A stretch of 64,000 nucleotides of DNA from G963691885 sp963691885 (GTDB lineage: Bacteria; Pseudomonadota; Alphaproteobacteria; UBA8366; Aestuariispiraceae): the NCBI GenBank assembly GCA_963691885.1, contig OY829843.1, forward strand, positions 372,001 through 436,000, in the 5' to 3' direction. The notes below the pieces were generated by a model. The model was not told where the DNA came from and did not search any database. It was given only the letters and a program-made list of their open reading frames with translations. The translations under genes and the position numbers were made by a program. Every line of letters starts with the position of its first letter. Position 1 is the stretch's first letter. Positions 8,788 to 17,158 of the stretch are shown here, one piece after another.

Positions 8788-10023
8788 TCAGGACCTGTTC
8801 AACCGGTCCTGCTTTTCAAAGAACGTGTCGATCGCTTCCAGCATACCGCTCGCAATCTTGTTCTGATGTGTCTCGGTCTTCAGCAGTTTCTCTTCAGATC
8901 GATTTGACATATAGCCCAGTTCCACAAGCACGGATGGGACCGTCGGGCTCTTTAAGACGGCAAAGCCTGCAAATCGGTGTGGCCGTCGCAATAAAGGGAC
9001 TTTGGTACCAACCCTGTCGACTACGGAGCGCGCAAACTGCCAGGAGGCCTCGCTCGTCTTGCGTTGTGCCAGATCCAACAGAATAAACGTGGTCTGGTCA
9101 TCGTAACCACTAAGGTCGTAGCCTGCCAGAATGTCTGACTTGTTCTCCTTTGCCGCCAGGGCGGCCGCCTCCTTATCCGACGCTTTTTCAGACAGCGTAT
9201 ACACAGAAAAACCGCGCGTTTTGGAGGACCCGTGTGAATCCGCATGAACCGAGATAAACAGATCCGCTTCATTGACATGAGCCACTTCGTAGCGATCCCG
9301 CAAAGGAAGATAAACATCCCTGTCCCGGGTCAACACAGCCTGATAGCGTCCTGATTTCTGCAGCACATCCCGCAACTTGCGCGAAAATTGCAGTACAATC
9401 CTCTTTTCATAGGCACCGCTCGCGCCAATCGCTCCGGGATCAACACCCCCATGCCCCGGGTCAATGACAACGATACGCCGAGGTTCTTCATCAGGCTTTG
9501 GCGTGTCGCCGGGTGCCGCTGCTACAAAGGCCGGTTTACGCCCACCAAGCGCCTTTGCGTAACTCACCCAATCCTGGGACGGCGTCTCGCCTAACGCGGC
9601 TGTAAACGCTGAAGCGGTTGTCGGCACCATATCGATGACCAGCCGGTTATTGCTTCCATCCGCAGCATCCAGTCGGAAATGACGCTTGATCTCAACTGGT
9701 TGGGTCAAATCAATCACGATGCGACTGACACCAGGACGAAACAGACCGGATCTGTACCCGTCCACAAACCCCTGTGTCTTGGTCAATCCCTTACCGGCGC
9801 TCTCCGTCCAAGCGACCTCCGGCAGATCGACAACGATTCGCAATGGATCGGCCAAGGTCAGCAGGCGATAAGGGACCCGTTCACTTAGTTCGACCACAAA
9901 CCGGGTATAATCCGCATGCGCACCAATGCGAATATCCTTAACAAAGGGCGCGGCATGCGAAACCGTGCCCAAAACCGTGAAGTTCAGGCAAATAATCGCG
10001 ACCGCTATGAAGCATCTCACCAT
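8788..10023 (-). CDS. amiC: N-acetylmuramoyl-L-alanine amidase with AMIN domain
   Basis: A 411-residue exported amidase. It has a signal peptide ending near SHA, an N-terminal AMIN domain that targets the division site, and a C-terminal zinc amidase_3 domain. Zinc-binding and catalytic motifs are IDPGHGGVDPG, an exported-amidase Glu after GAYEKR, SVHAD and VELGYMSN. It cleaves the bond between MurNAc and L-Ala to separate daughter cells. The frame stays open 408 bases further upstream, but the signal peptide at ATG 10023, an AAGG upstream and the candidate promoter at 10051-10079 support the shorter start. It is divergent from rne. Confidence 0.95.
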   Translation of the reverse strand: MVRCFIAVAIICLNFTVLGTVSHAAPFVKDIRIGAHADYTRFVVELSERVPYRLLTLADPLRIVVDLPEVAWTESAGKGLTKTQGFVDGYRSGLFRPGVSRIVIDLTQPVEIKRHFRLDAADGSNNRLVIDMVPTTASAFTAALGETPSQDWVSYAKALGGRKPAFVAAAPGDTPKPDEEPRRIVVIDPGHGGVDPGAIGASGAYEKRIVLQFSRKLRDVLQKSGRYQAVLTRDRDVYLPLRDRYEVAHVNEADLFISVHADSHGSSKTRGFSVYTLSEKASDKEAAALAAKENKSDILAGYDLSGYDDQTTFILLDLAQRKTSEASWQFARSVVDRVGTKVPLLRRPHRFAGFAVLKSPTVPSVLVELGYMSNRSEEKLLKTETHQNKIASGMLEAIDTFFEKQDRLNRS

Positions 10024-10574
10024 TATATAAACCTTGTGCTTGTCTCGATTTTTACAATCTAGACCAATATTCGCGGCAAAAATACTAATAAAACACCTTG
10101 TTCTGCCATTTGTATGCCCATATTCGCTATTGCTTGCAATTGTCCATGCCATGGATGGTGGAATTTGGGGTTTGCTAATCGCCAGATTTTGGTTAATTCT
10201 GAGGTTGCGAATTTGCGCTGTCCAAGGCCTTTCCCGAAATGGGTATCCTAAATGCGCTGAACTCGCGCAATAAATGCGCGTTTTGGCCCGTTGGATCTGT
10301 TTCATCCGGAAGACCGGAAATCGGCGTTGTGTTCCTGCTCCGTATCGCGACACAAGTTGCAAAAGGATGACACACACAGCGGCCCTGGAGAGCAAACGGA
10401 AACGCTGAGTTAGAATAATGAACGCAACCACGCAATTTCAGATACGCACAAGCCGGTCCGGTACAGTCCGAACCGGTGCAGCGCAATGCTGCGCGGCTGA
10501 AAGCTTGCGGAACACACGTCTGACGCCTTTACCTGCACTGTCAGGACCGGCCCGGACCGGAGCTAGAATTTACT
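10024..10574. promoter_or_regulatory. amiC-rne intergenic region with long rne leader
   Basis: These 551 bases hold no credible gene. The left end is AT-rich and carries the candidate amiC promoter. The right 120 bases before rne are GC-rich and repetitive. CCGGTCCGG at 10453-10461 is the exact reverse complement of CCGGACCGG at 10552-10560, which overlaps the GGAG that serves as the rne ribosome-binding site. A small hairpin, GCAGC-GCAAT-GCTGC, lies between them at about 10479-10493. RNase E genes in other proteobacteria have long autoregulatory leaders, so a similar role here is plausible. Confidence 0.55.
10051..10079 (-). promoter_or_regulatory. Candidate sigma-70-type promoter for amiC
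   Basis: On the minus strand, TTGCCG (10079-10074) and TGTAAA (10056-10051) are separated by 17 bases. The predicted start would lie about 20 bases before the amiC ATG. This is a match by eye only. Confidence 0.4.
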
Positions 10575-13184
10575 ATGGTTCAACGTATGTTGATAGACGC
10601 CACCCACCCGGAGGAAACCCGGGTGGTGGCTGTAAACGGACACCGTCTCGAAGAGTTTGATTACGAAACAACCACAAAACTACAACTGAAAGGCAATATC
10701 TACCTCGCGAAAGTGACCCGGGTAGAACCCTCCCTTCAGGCAGCCTTTGTGGAATATGGCGGCAATCGCCACGGTTTCCTCGCCTTCAGCGAAATTCACC
10801 CAGATTACTATCGGATCCCTGTCGGGGACCGAGAGGAAATCGAGGAAGAAGAGACCCCTGATGAAGATGAAACCGCCAGCGAAAACGGTGGGGTTGAAGT
10901 CATGGGTGGCGATGAGGGCAGTGATGAAGCCCTGGAAGAGACGAAGCGCGCCCGTCCCCGCCTGAAACGGCAATACAAAATCCAGGAAGTTATCAAGCGC
11001 CGTCAGGTGCTGCTGGTGCAGGTCTTGAAGGAAGAGCGCGGCAACAAGGGTGCTGCGCTGACCACCTATCTGTCGCTCGCCGGACGCTACTGTGTCCTGA
11101 TGCCCAACACGTCGCGTGGGGGCGGTGTCAGCCGCAAGATCGCAAATCCCCAGGATCGCAAGCGTCTGAAAAGTGTTCTAAGCGAGCTTGACGTGCCGGA
11201 AGGCATGGCCGTCATCCTGCGCACAGCCGGTCAGGAACGCTCAAAGGCAGAGATCAAACGCGACTTCGAATACATCATGCGAATGTGGGATGATGTGCGC
11301 GGCAAGACGCTGGATTCAGCGGCACCGGCCCTGATCCACGAGGAAGCAAATCTGATCCGGCGCTCAATCCGCGATCTTTACAGCAAGGATTTCGATGAGG
11401 TTCTTGTATCAGGCGATGACGGCTATCGCATCGCTAAAGATTTCATGAAGGCGATGATCCCGAGTCACGCTAAAAAGGTGAAACGCTATACCGATGAACA
11501 GGGTGTGCCCATGTTTCAGCGGTATCAGGTTGAGAACCAGCTGAACCAGATCTATGACCCGGTTGTTCAATTGCGGTCTGGCGGGTCCATCGTCTTGCAC
11601 CAGACAGAGGCACTGGTTGCCATCGACGTGAACTCTGGCAAGGCCACGCGGGAACGTCACATCGAAGAGACCGCGATCAAGACGAACCTTGAAGCGGCGG
11701 AAGAGATCGCCCGGCAATTGCGGTTACGGGATCTGGCCGGTCTGGTTGTCATCGATTTCATCGATATGGAAGAAAACCGCAACGACCACGCGGTTGAGCG
11801 GCGGCTGAAAGAGGCCCTGCGCAGCGACCGTGCCCGCATCCAGGTAGGCCGGGTCAGCCCGTTTGGCTTGCTGGAGATGTCCCGTCAGCGCCTCCGCCCC
11901 AGCGTGCTTGAAGCCATGACCCAACCCTGTCTGACATGTGGTGGCATCGGCTATATCCCTTCCACAGAATCCGCTGCCCTGCAGGTGTTGCGCGCGATTG
12001 AGGAAGAAGGCCTGCGCCGCCGGTCGTCTGAAATCACGGTGGAGGTGCCGCCGACGGTTGCCCTCTATCTGTTGAACCACAAACGCGCCACGATGGCAGA
12101 AATTGAGACCGGGTATGAGGTTTCCATCGTTATCACCACAAATGATGACTTCATCCCGCCGAAATTTATCCTGACCCGTGTCGCCAAAGACAATGTCGAG
12201 GGTGAAGTCATCGTGACCCATCCGGATCCGGTTCCGTCATCCGACGAGGGTGAAGAGTCCAGCCGGTCTTCCCGCCGTCGTCGTGGTCGTCGCAAACGCC
12301 GGCGGTCCAATGAGGATGGGGAGGGTAATGATCAGTCCCTGAACCGGAACGACCAGGACAATCAGACCGGCGACGCCGATTCTGAACTGGACGAAGACAA
12401 TTCAGACCGTCCAGTCACTGCTCGAGACGGCGATGGCGAAGGCGACGGTACCCGTCGTCGTCGCAAACGCGGTCGTCGTGGTGGCCGTCGCAGGCGTGGC
12501 CGGGATGGCGACGAACAGCAGACCAATGAAGTCTCCTCTGAGCAGACGGGCGACGCTGTAGCGGCAACCGATACTGAGTCCGGTGATAGGGACCAAAACG
12601 CCGATCAGCCTGACACTGTTGAAGCAGTCGCCGCAGAAGCTGCATCCACTGCGGCCGTGTCTGAGGGTGTCGCAGAAGACGCAGCAGGGTCAGAAGAGGA
12701 AGCGCCAAAACCGCGCCGCCGGTCTCGCACCCCGCGCAAATCAGCTGCAGCAGCCAAATCTGAACCAGAGGCTACACCAGCCGAAACATCGGAAGGCGAG
12801 CCCGCTGTCGAAGCGGCCACTGAACAACCGGCCGGTGATGCGTCGACGGATGACCGTGAAGAAGCGCCAGCCAAGCCAAAACGGCGTACCAAGGCTGCGG
12901 CTCGGAAAACGCCAGCCTCAAAAAAAACCACCCGAAAGGTTGCCTCAAAAACCGGTAGCGCCCGAAAGAAAAAAGCGGATGCTGAGGCTGAGGTAACCTC
13001 TGACGTAACGGCTGCGCCCATTGCGTCGCCGGTCTCAGAAGTCGCCCCGGTTTCCGAGCCATCGGTGACTGCCTCCGCACCGGAGGTCCAAAGTGCAGCC
13101 AATAATGACAGCCCACCCGCTGCAGAGCCTGAAAAGGACAAACCAAAGCGCAAAGGTTGGTGGAACAAAATGATCGGCAGCTGA
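10575..13184 (+). CDS. rne: Ribonuclease E
   Basis: An 869-residue endoribonuclease that starts mRNA decay and processes rRNA and tRNA at AU-rich single-stranded sites, and scaffolds the degradosome. The N-terminal catalytic half carries an S1 domain interrupted by an acidic insert (about residues 75-120). The Mg-binding Asp residues are at about 351 (AIDVNSGKA) and 394 (VVIDFIDM). The zinc-link Cys pair is at 452 and 455 (CLTCGG). The C-terminal half after about 545 is disordered, with alternating Arg-rich blocks and acidic or Ala/Pro-rich stretches, as in alphaproteobacterial RNase E. A basic KPKRKGWWNK motif ends the protein. It is followed directly by a strong terminator. Confidence 0.96.
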   Translation: MVQRMLIDATHPEETRVVAVNGHRLEEFDYETTTKLQLKGNIYLAKVTRVEPSLQAAFVEYGGNRHGFLAFSEIHPDYYRIPVGDREEIEEEETPDEDETASENGGVEVMGGDEGSDEALEETKRARPRLKRQYKIQEVIKRRQVLLVQVLKEERGNKGAALTTYLSLAGRYCVLMPNTSRGGGVSRKIANPQDRKRLKSVLSELDVPEGMAVILRTAGQERSKAEIKRDFEYIMRMWDDVRGKTLDSAAPALIHEEANLIRRSIRDLYSKDFDEVLVSGDDGYRIAKDFMKAMIPSHAKKVKRYTDEQGVPMFQRYQVENQLNQIYDPVVQLRSGGSIVLHQTEALVAIDVNSGKATRERHIEETAIKTNLEAAEEIARQLRLRDLAGLVVIDFIDMEENRNDHAVERRLKEALRSDRARIQVGRVSPFGLLEMSRQRLRPSVLEAMTQPCLTCGGIGYIPSTESAALQVLRAIEEEGLRRRSSEITVEVPPTVALYLLNHKRATMAEIETGYEVSIVITTNDDFIPPKFILTRVAKDNVEGEVIVTHPDPVPSSDEGEESSRSSRRRRGRRKRRRSNEDGEGNDQSLNRNDQDNQTGDADSELDEDNSDRPVTARDGDGEGDGTRRRRKRGRRGGRRRRGRDGDEQQTNEVSSEQTGDAVAATDTESGDRDQNADQPDTVEAVAAEAASTAAVSEGVAEDAAGSEEEAPKPRRRSRTPRKSAAAAKSEPEATPAETSEGEPAVEAATEQPAGDASTDDREEAPAKPKRRTKAAARKTPASKKTTRKVASKTGSARKKKADAEAEVTSDVTAAPIASPVSEVAPVSEPSVTASAPEVQSAANNDSPPAAEPEKDKPKRKGWWNKMIGS

Positions 13185-13206
13185 CCGCCACTCAATGTTC
13201 AGGAAG

Positions 13207-13243
13207 TAAAAAAGAGCCGGGTTTCGTCCCGGCTCTTTTTGTA
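13207..13243 (+). terminator. Rho-independent terminator after rne, probably bidirectional
   Basis: A ten-base stem, AAGAGCCGGG/CCCGGCTCTT, with a six-base loop is followed by a T run on the plus strand. It is preceded by an A run that gives a T run on the minus strand. It could therefore also have ended the convergent aminotransferase transcript before the IS630 insertion. Confidence 0.92.
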
Positions 13244-13296
13244 GTTGTTCGGAGCGGATTGTTGGAAGAAAAGTGTTTCGAAGAGCTGTCGGTCTA

Positions 13297-13322
13297 GAGC
13301 GGGTTCCGTTTAGTCGGAATCG
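13297..13322 (+). repeat. IS630 left inverted repeat
   Basis: Starts GAGCGGGTTCCGTTTAGTCG directly after the TA duplication. It is an imperfect match to the reverse complement of the right end (14 of the first 20 bases). Confidence 0.8.
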
Positions 13323-13377
13323 GTTTTGAGATTTCTACGAAGCATGATTCCCTGTTTTTATTTTGGAGACCGGGATT

Positions 13378-14335
13378 ATGTCATCAGTCATTTCGATGGA
13401 TTTGCGGGAGCGTATTTTTTCTTACGTTATTGCCGGTCACTCGTGCCGATCAGCGGCACGCCTTTACGGTGTCAGCCCAAGCTTTGCGATCAAGTTGATG
13501 CAGCGGTTCCGTCAAGGTCGCGGATTGTGCGGCCCTGGTCGTCGTCGTCCTGTCGGCACCGGGACGCTCGAACCCTATAGAGCGTTTGTCATTGACCTTG
13601 TCGATGCACAGCCCGATATCACGCTCAGGGAATTGGCGGACGAATTGAGTGCGACGCTGGGGGTTAAGACCAGCAAGGCGACGCTATGCCGGTTTCTGAT
13701 TAAGGCGGGATACCGCTATAAAAAAAACGCTGCGGGCACGGGAACAAGAGCGCGCTGATGTGCGCCGCGCGCGTCATCACTGGATCATCCGGCGACAACC
13801 TCTCATGCGGCTCGACCCACATCGGCTTGTTTTTATTGATGAAACGGCGACCACAACCAAGATGACCCGGCTTAGAGGCCGCGCGCCCAAAGGCCAACGC
13901 CTTGTCATGCATACGCCGTTCGGTCATTGGCGCACGCAAACCTTTATCGCGGGATTGCGCTGCGGCGGCCTCACCGCACCATGGATCCTCAACGCCCCCA
14001 TGACCAAGGTCGCCTTTGAGACCTATGTCGAGACACAGCTCGCCCCAACGCTGAGCCGAGGCGATGTCGTTATCCTCGATAATCTCGCCGCCCATAAAAG
14101 TGACCGTGCCGCTGAAACCTTGCACGACATCGGTGCATGGTTCCTGTTCCTGCCACCCTATTCGCCAGACCTGAACCCAATCGAACAAGCCTTCTCAAAA
14201 TTAAAAGCCCATCTCAGAAAGGCCGAGGCCAGAACATTCGATGACCTTACAAACGCAACAGGGTCAATATGCGATCTCTTCACCGAAACGGAGTGCTGGA
14301 ACTTCTTCGCAGGCGCTAACTATGCGTACGATTAA
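13378..14335 (+). CDS. IS630-family transposase, two frames joined by +1 frameshift
   Basis: The first frame (13378-13758) encodes the DNA-binding part: a helix-turn-helix with SCRSAARLYGVSPSF and a second winged-helix block ending AGYRYKK. The second frame, open from the A run onward, gives KTLRAREQERADVRRARHH and then the DDE nuclease. That domain has Asp in VFIDET, Asp in VVILDNLAAHKS, and Glu in YSPDLNPIEQAFSKLK. The frames meet at a run of eight A at 13720-13727, where a +1 shift or transcript slippage would fuse them. This is the usual arrangement for the family, so the element may be active. GGAG lies upstream of ATG 13378. Confidence 0.9.
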
Positions 14336-14348
14336 ATGAAAACAACTC
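14323..14348 (-). repeat. IS630 right inverted repeat
   Basis: Read on the minus strand it starts GAGTTGTTTTCATTTAATCG, directly inside the second TA duplication. It overlaps the last bases of the transposase gene. Confidence 0.8.
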
Positions 14349-15502
14349 TAGCCCGGCATCCAATCGCTCAGTGCGTCCGCCGCTGCCACCATTTCTTCAT
14401 GCGCGCCTGAAAAGGAAAAACGCATGGTCCGGTGGCCCCTGGCACCGTCAAAATCCAGGCCGGGTGTTACGGCAACACCGGTCTCTCTCAAAATGCGGGA
14501 GCAGAAGTCGAGGCTGTCATTCGTCAGATGGCCGATATCGGCATAGAGATAAAACGCCCCGTCGCTGGGTGCCAGATCCGTAAAACCGGCCGCAGGCAGA
14601 CGGTCCAAAAGCAAGGTTCGGTTTCTGGCATATTGCGCCAGATTTTCTTCAAGTTCCGGTTTGCAATCAAAGGCGGCAACACCGGCGACCTGACTGAGCG
14701 TGGGGGCAGAGATGAAAAGAATTTGCGCCAGACATTCGACAGGTCTAAGAAGCTCTTCGGGCAGGACCAACCACCCCAAACGCCATCCGGTCATCGAAAA
14801 ATACTTCGAAAAGCTGTTAACAATCACGACGTCTGGATCCGCGGTTAGAGCGGTTTCGAAACCCCGGCCATAAGAAATTCCCTGGTAAATCTCGTCACAC
14901 ACCAGGCGAATGCCCGATGACCGGCAATAGGCGGTCAACGCGGCCATATCATCAATCGACAACATCGTGCCCGTCGGGTTTGAGGGCGAGGCAACGATCA
15001 ACCCGTCAAGCTTGCCGCTCTCGGCCTGCACCTTTTCCAGGATCTCGGGGTTGGGCTGGAATCTGTCTTCCGGTCCCGTTTCCACAATCACCGCTTCAAT
15101 GCCTAACGCAGTCAGAATGTGCCGATAGCAGGGATAACCGGGCGAGACGAGCGCGACCCGATCACCCGGATCAAAGGCAGCAAGAAAGGTCAGCAAAAAA
15201 CCGGCGGAAGAGCCGGTCGTAACCACAATCCGGTCTGGCGACACCTCAACCCCGTAATCAACGCGATAGTGATTGGCGATCGCATTGCGCAATTCCGGAA
15301 TGCCAAGCGCAACTGTATATCCAAGCCGGTCTGCATCGAGCGCGTTCTTGGCCGCCTCTATAACGCCACGCGGCGCGCCAGTTCCCGGCTGACCCACCTC
15401 CATATGATAGACCGCCGACCCGGCTGCTTCCCGCGCCGCAGCCTCGCGCATTACTTCCATAACAATGAATGGCGGGATTTCACCCCGTGCGGAAACTTTC
15501 AT
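14348..15502 (-). CDS. Class I/II pyridoxal-phosphate aminotransferase
   Basis: A 384-residue fold-type I aminotransferase. Visible motifs include the N-terminal GQPGTGAP, the cofactor-binding TGSSAGF, SPSNPTGT, CDEIYQG, and the Schiff-base Lys in NSFSKYFSMTGWRLGW. It probably moves the amino group between an amino acid and 2-oxoglutarate; alanine or aromatic/aspartate donors are likely but not resolvable. ATG 15502, with AAGGG upstream, matches the family N-terminus; 28 further codons are open upstream. It starts ten bases after the gamma-glutamyltransferase-like gene, so the two form an operon. Its TAG stop overlaps the TA at the right edge of the IS630 element. Confidence 0.9.
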   Translation of the reverse strand: MKVSARGEIPPFIVMEVMREAAAREAAGSAVYHMEVGQPGTGAPRGVIEAAKNALDADRLGYTVALGIPELRNAIANHYRVDYGVEVSPDRIVVTTGSSAGFLLTFLAAFDPGDRVALVSPGYPCYRHILTALGIEAVIVETGPEDRFQPNPEILEKVQAESGKLDGLIVASPSNPTGTMLSIDDMAALTAYCRSSGIRLVCDEIYQGISYGRGFETALTADPDVVIVNSFSKYFSMTGWRLGWLVLPEELLRPVECLAQILFISAPTLSQVAGVAAFDCKPELEENLAQYARNRTLLLDRLPAAGFTDLAPSDGAFYLYADIGHLTNDSLDFCSRILRETGVAVTPGLDFDGARGHRTMRFSFSGAHEEMVAAADALSDWMPG

Positions 15503-15512
15503 CGGTTTGCCC

Positions 15513-17114
15513 TTATTCAGCCAGGCCAGCGAGGCCTGAACCGCGGCTGTCGCTTTCTGCACCACAACGGCGGTTCTCGATTTCAACCGGCAATCCGGAA
15601 GGACAATAAACCGCGTTCACACGTCCAAGTGCCCTGCCTTTTTGGATGCGAACGCCAAATTCGCCAAGTGCTTGTGTGAAGGGGTCCGCCGCGCGCTCTT
15701 CCAGCAGGATGGATTTTGTTATCGGATCGGCAACGGCGCGGGCTTCCTCCATAACATCGCCCAAAAGGATCCCGTCCCGATAGGCACGCTGCGTCGTTTG
15801 TACGATGCTTGCGAGGCCGGCGGTACCGCCTTCTCCCGCAGCCACATAGTATAGCAGGAAGTTTTCAGCATTCGCGACGATCACGGGTGCATGCCAATTG
15901 ACGCCGTCATAAGGGGCAGACGGATAAAAACCCAGCCCAGGGGCCATCCGGCCAGCACCGGTTGGCCGCTGGAGGCTCAGGGTGCAGGCGACAGCCATGC
16001 CTCGATTGTCCACCACCACGTAACCCGTAGACCCACGGTCGAGCGGCTTCAAGCCGGGGTAGCCGGCCGATCCAGAATCAAAATCAAAGGCCCTTATCGC
16101 GTCCAGCCGGTCTGCCCCGAGCATCACTTCCTGAGAACTTGAATCCTCCGGATCCAGCGTTCCCCACCCAGGGAAACCGGCCAAACTGTCTCCAAGGGTT
16201 TGCACCGAGACACGAAACTGGTCCGGGCTTTGGATATCCGGAACCTGGCCCTGGCGTTCCCCCAACAGCAAGGACTGTGCAATCACAAGGCCTGCAGCGT
16301 TGGGGTATGGGGGAACATGAAGGAGATGGCGACCAAACGGGGCGGAGACTGAGAAACGCCATTCAGCGGCATAGGACTGGATCGACGCCAGATCGATCCC
16401 GGCACCATAGGCATTGTAGGTATCAACAACGGCCCGTGCCAGGGTGCCCGTATACATCGCACCCGCGCCACGTACACGGATTTGCCCCAGGATGGAGGCC
16501 AGCTCAACCTGACGCCAACGGTCATTGGCGCTGATCGGCCCGCCGCTGGATCCGCCCAGCGCGACACGGGCCAGCGGATCTCTCGAAATCACCTCCCACA
16601 GGGGTTCGATCTCGTTCCGGCTTGCGCGGCTGGGCCGATGCCCAAGACGGGCAAGCTGCTCAGCTGGTGCGATCAATTGTCGCCAGTCGAGCGTTCCATA
16701 GCGTGCATGAAGTGCGGCCATCCCCCGGGCAAAAGTTGGTGCCGGAATACGACCGTTTGTACTCTGCACCGGCAGGAAATCGACGACTTCGGTGACACCA
16801 AGGTCGACATCATGCACCATGCATTGACCAATGGATCCCAGGCCAGCCCGGGTTGGCATTGTGACACCCAGCGCAAACCCCATGGCGATAGCCGCATCCC
16901 CGGCACTGCCACCGGCTGAGAGTATATCCTGCCCAATCAGAGTTGCCTGTGGCTCATCAGAGACCGCTGCCCCATAAAAGCCACCGACATAGCCAACTTC
17001 GCCGAGACCTGCAGCCTGCTCATCAGCGCAAGCGGCCAGCAGCCCTATTGTCGCCACACCGGCCATGCAGGATCGAATTGCCCGTTTAATTGAAACCTTG
17101 CCTTTGAACACCAT
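15513..17114 (-). CDS. Gamma-glutamyltransferase-family lipoprotein with unusual active site
   Basis: A 533-residue member of the Ntn-hydrolase gamma-glutamyltransferase family, with a lipoprotein signal (LLAAC). The N-terminal region keeps the family pattern ILSAGGSAGDAAIAMGFALGV, and the mid region keeps the YGTLDWRQLIAPA block. At the expected autocleavage site, where classical enzymes have TTHYSVVD, this protein has STGYVVVD, so the nucleophile would be Ser. The Arg-Glu-Thr substrate-binding block appears replaced (VVDFLPVQST), and the GGGG loop is GLGSIG. It may act on something other than glutathione, or be inactive. ATG 17114 was chosen over GTG 17126. It is divergent from the M48 protease gene. 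Confidence 0.78.
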   Translation of the reverse strand: MVFKGKVSIKRAIRSCMAGVATIGLLAACADEQAAGLGEVGYVGGFYGAAVSDEPQATLIGQDILSAGGSAGDAAIAMGFALGVTMPTRAGLGSIGQCMVHDVDLGVTEVVDFLPVQSTNGRIPAPTFARGMAALHARYGTLDWRQLIAPAEQLARLGHRPSRASRNEIEPLWEVISRDPLARVALGGSSGGPISANDRWRQVELASILGQIRVRGAGAMYTGTLARAVVDTYNAYGAGIDLASIQSYAAEWRFSVSAPFGRHLLHVPPYPNAAGLVIAQSLLLGERQGQVPDIQSPDQFRVSVQTLGDSLAGFPGWGTLDPEDSSSQEVMLGADRLDAIRAFDFDSGSAGYPGLKPLDRGSTGYVVVDNRGMAVACTLSLQRPTGAGRMAPGLGFYPSAPYDGVNWHAPVIVANAENFLLYYVAAGEGGTAGLASIVQTTQRAYRDGILLGDVMEEARAVADPITKSILLEERAADPFTQALGEFGVRIQKGRALGRVNAVYCPSGLPVEIENRRCGAESDSRGSGLAGLAE

Positions 17115-17158
17115 CGACCGGCACACTACCTTAGTTGCTTTAGAACTGGATCTCGGAC

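Larger units (their letters stand above)
13297..14348 (+). mobile_element. IS630-family insertion sequence, complete
   Basis: A 1052-base element flanked on both sides by TA (13295-13296 and 14349-14350), the duplication typical of IS630 and mariner-like transposition. The terminal inverted repeats begin GAG and match at 14 of the first 20 bases. It carries one transposase in two overlapping frames. It lies between the rne terminator and the aminotransferase gene. The right-hand TA is part of the aminotransferase stop codon. Joining the two flanks restores GGC-TAG, so the insertion did not change that protein. Confidence 0.93.

Noticed and set aside
10034..10273. 79-codon frame in the rne leader
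   Set aside because: No ribosome-binding site and atypical composition; leader DNA is a better explanation.
10024..10431. In-frame extension of amiC by 136 codons
   Set aside because: The signal peptide begins at ATG 10023 and the added part has no family match and spans the amiC promoter candidate.
12605..13195. Minus-strand open frame of 196 codons, Ala/Ser-rich
   Set aside because: It is the reverse of the biased rne C-terminal region; high GC third positions leave the reverse frame open.
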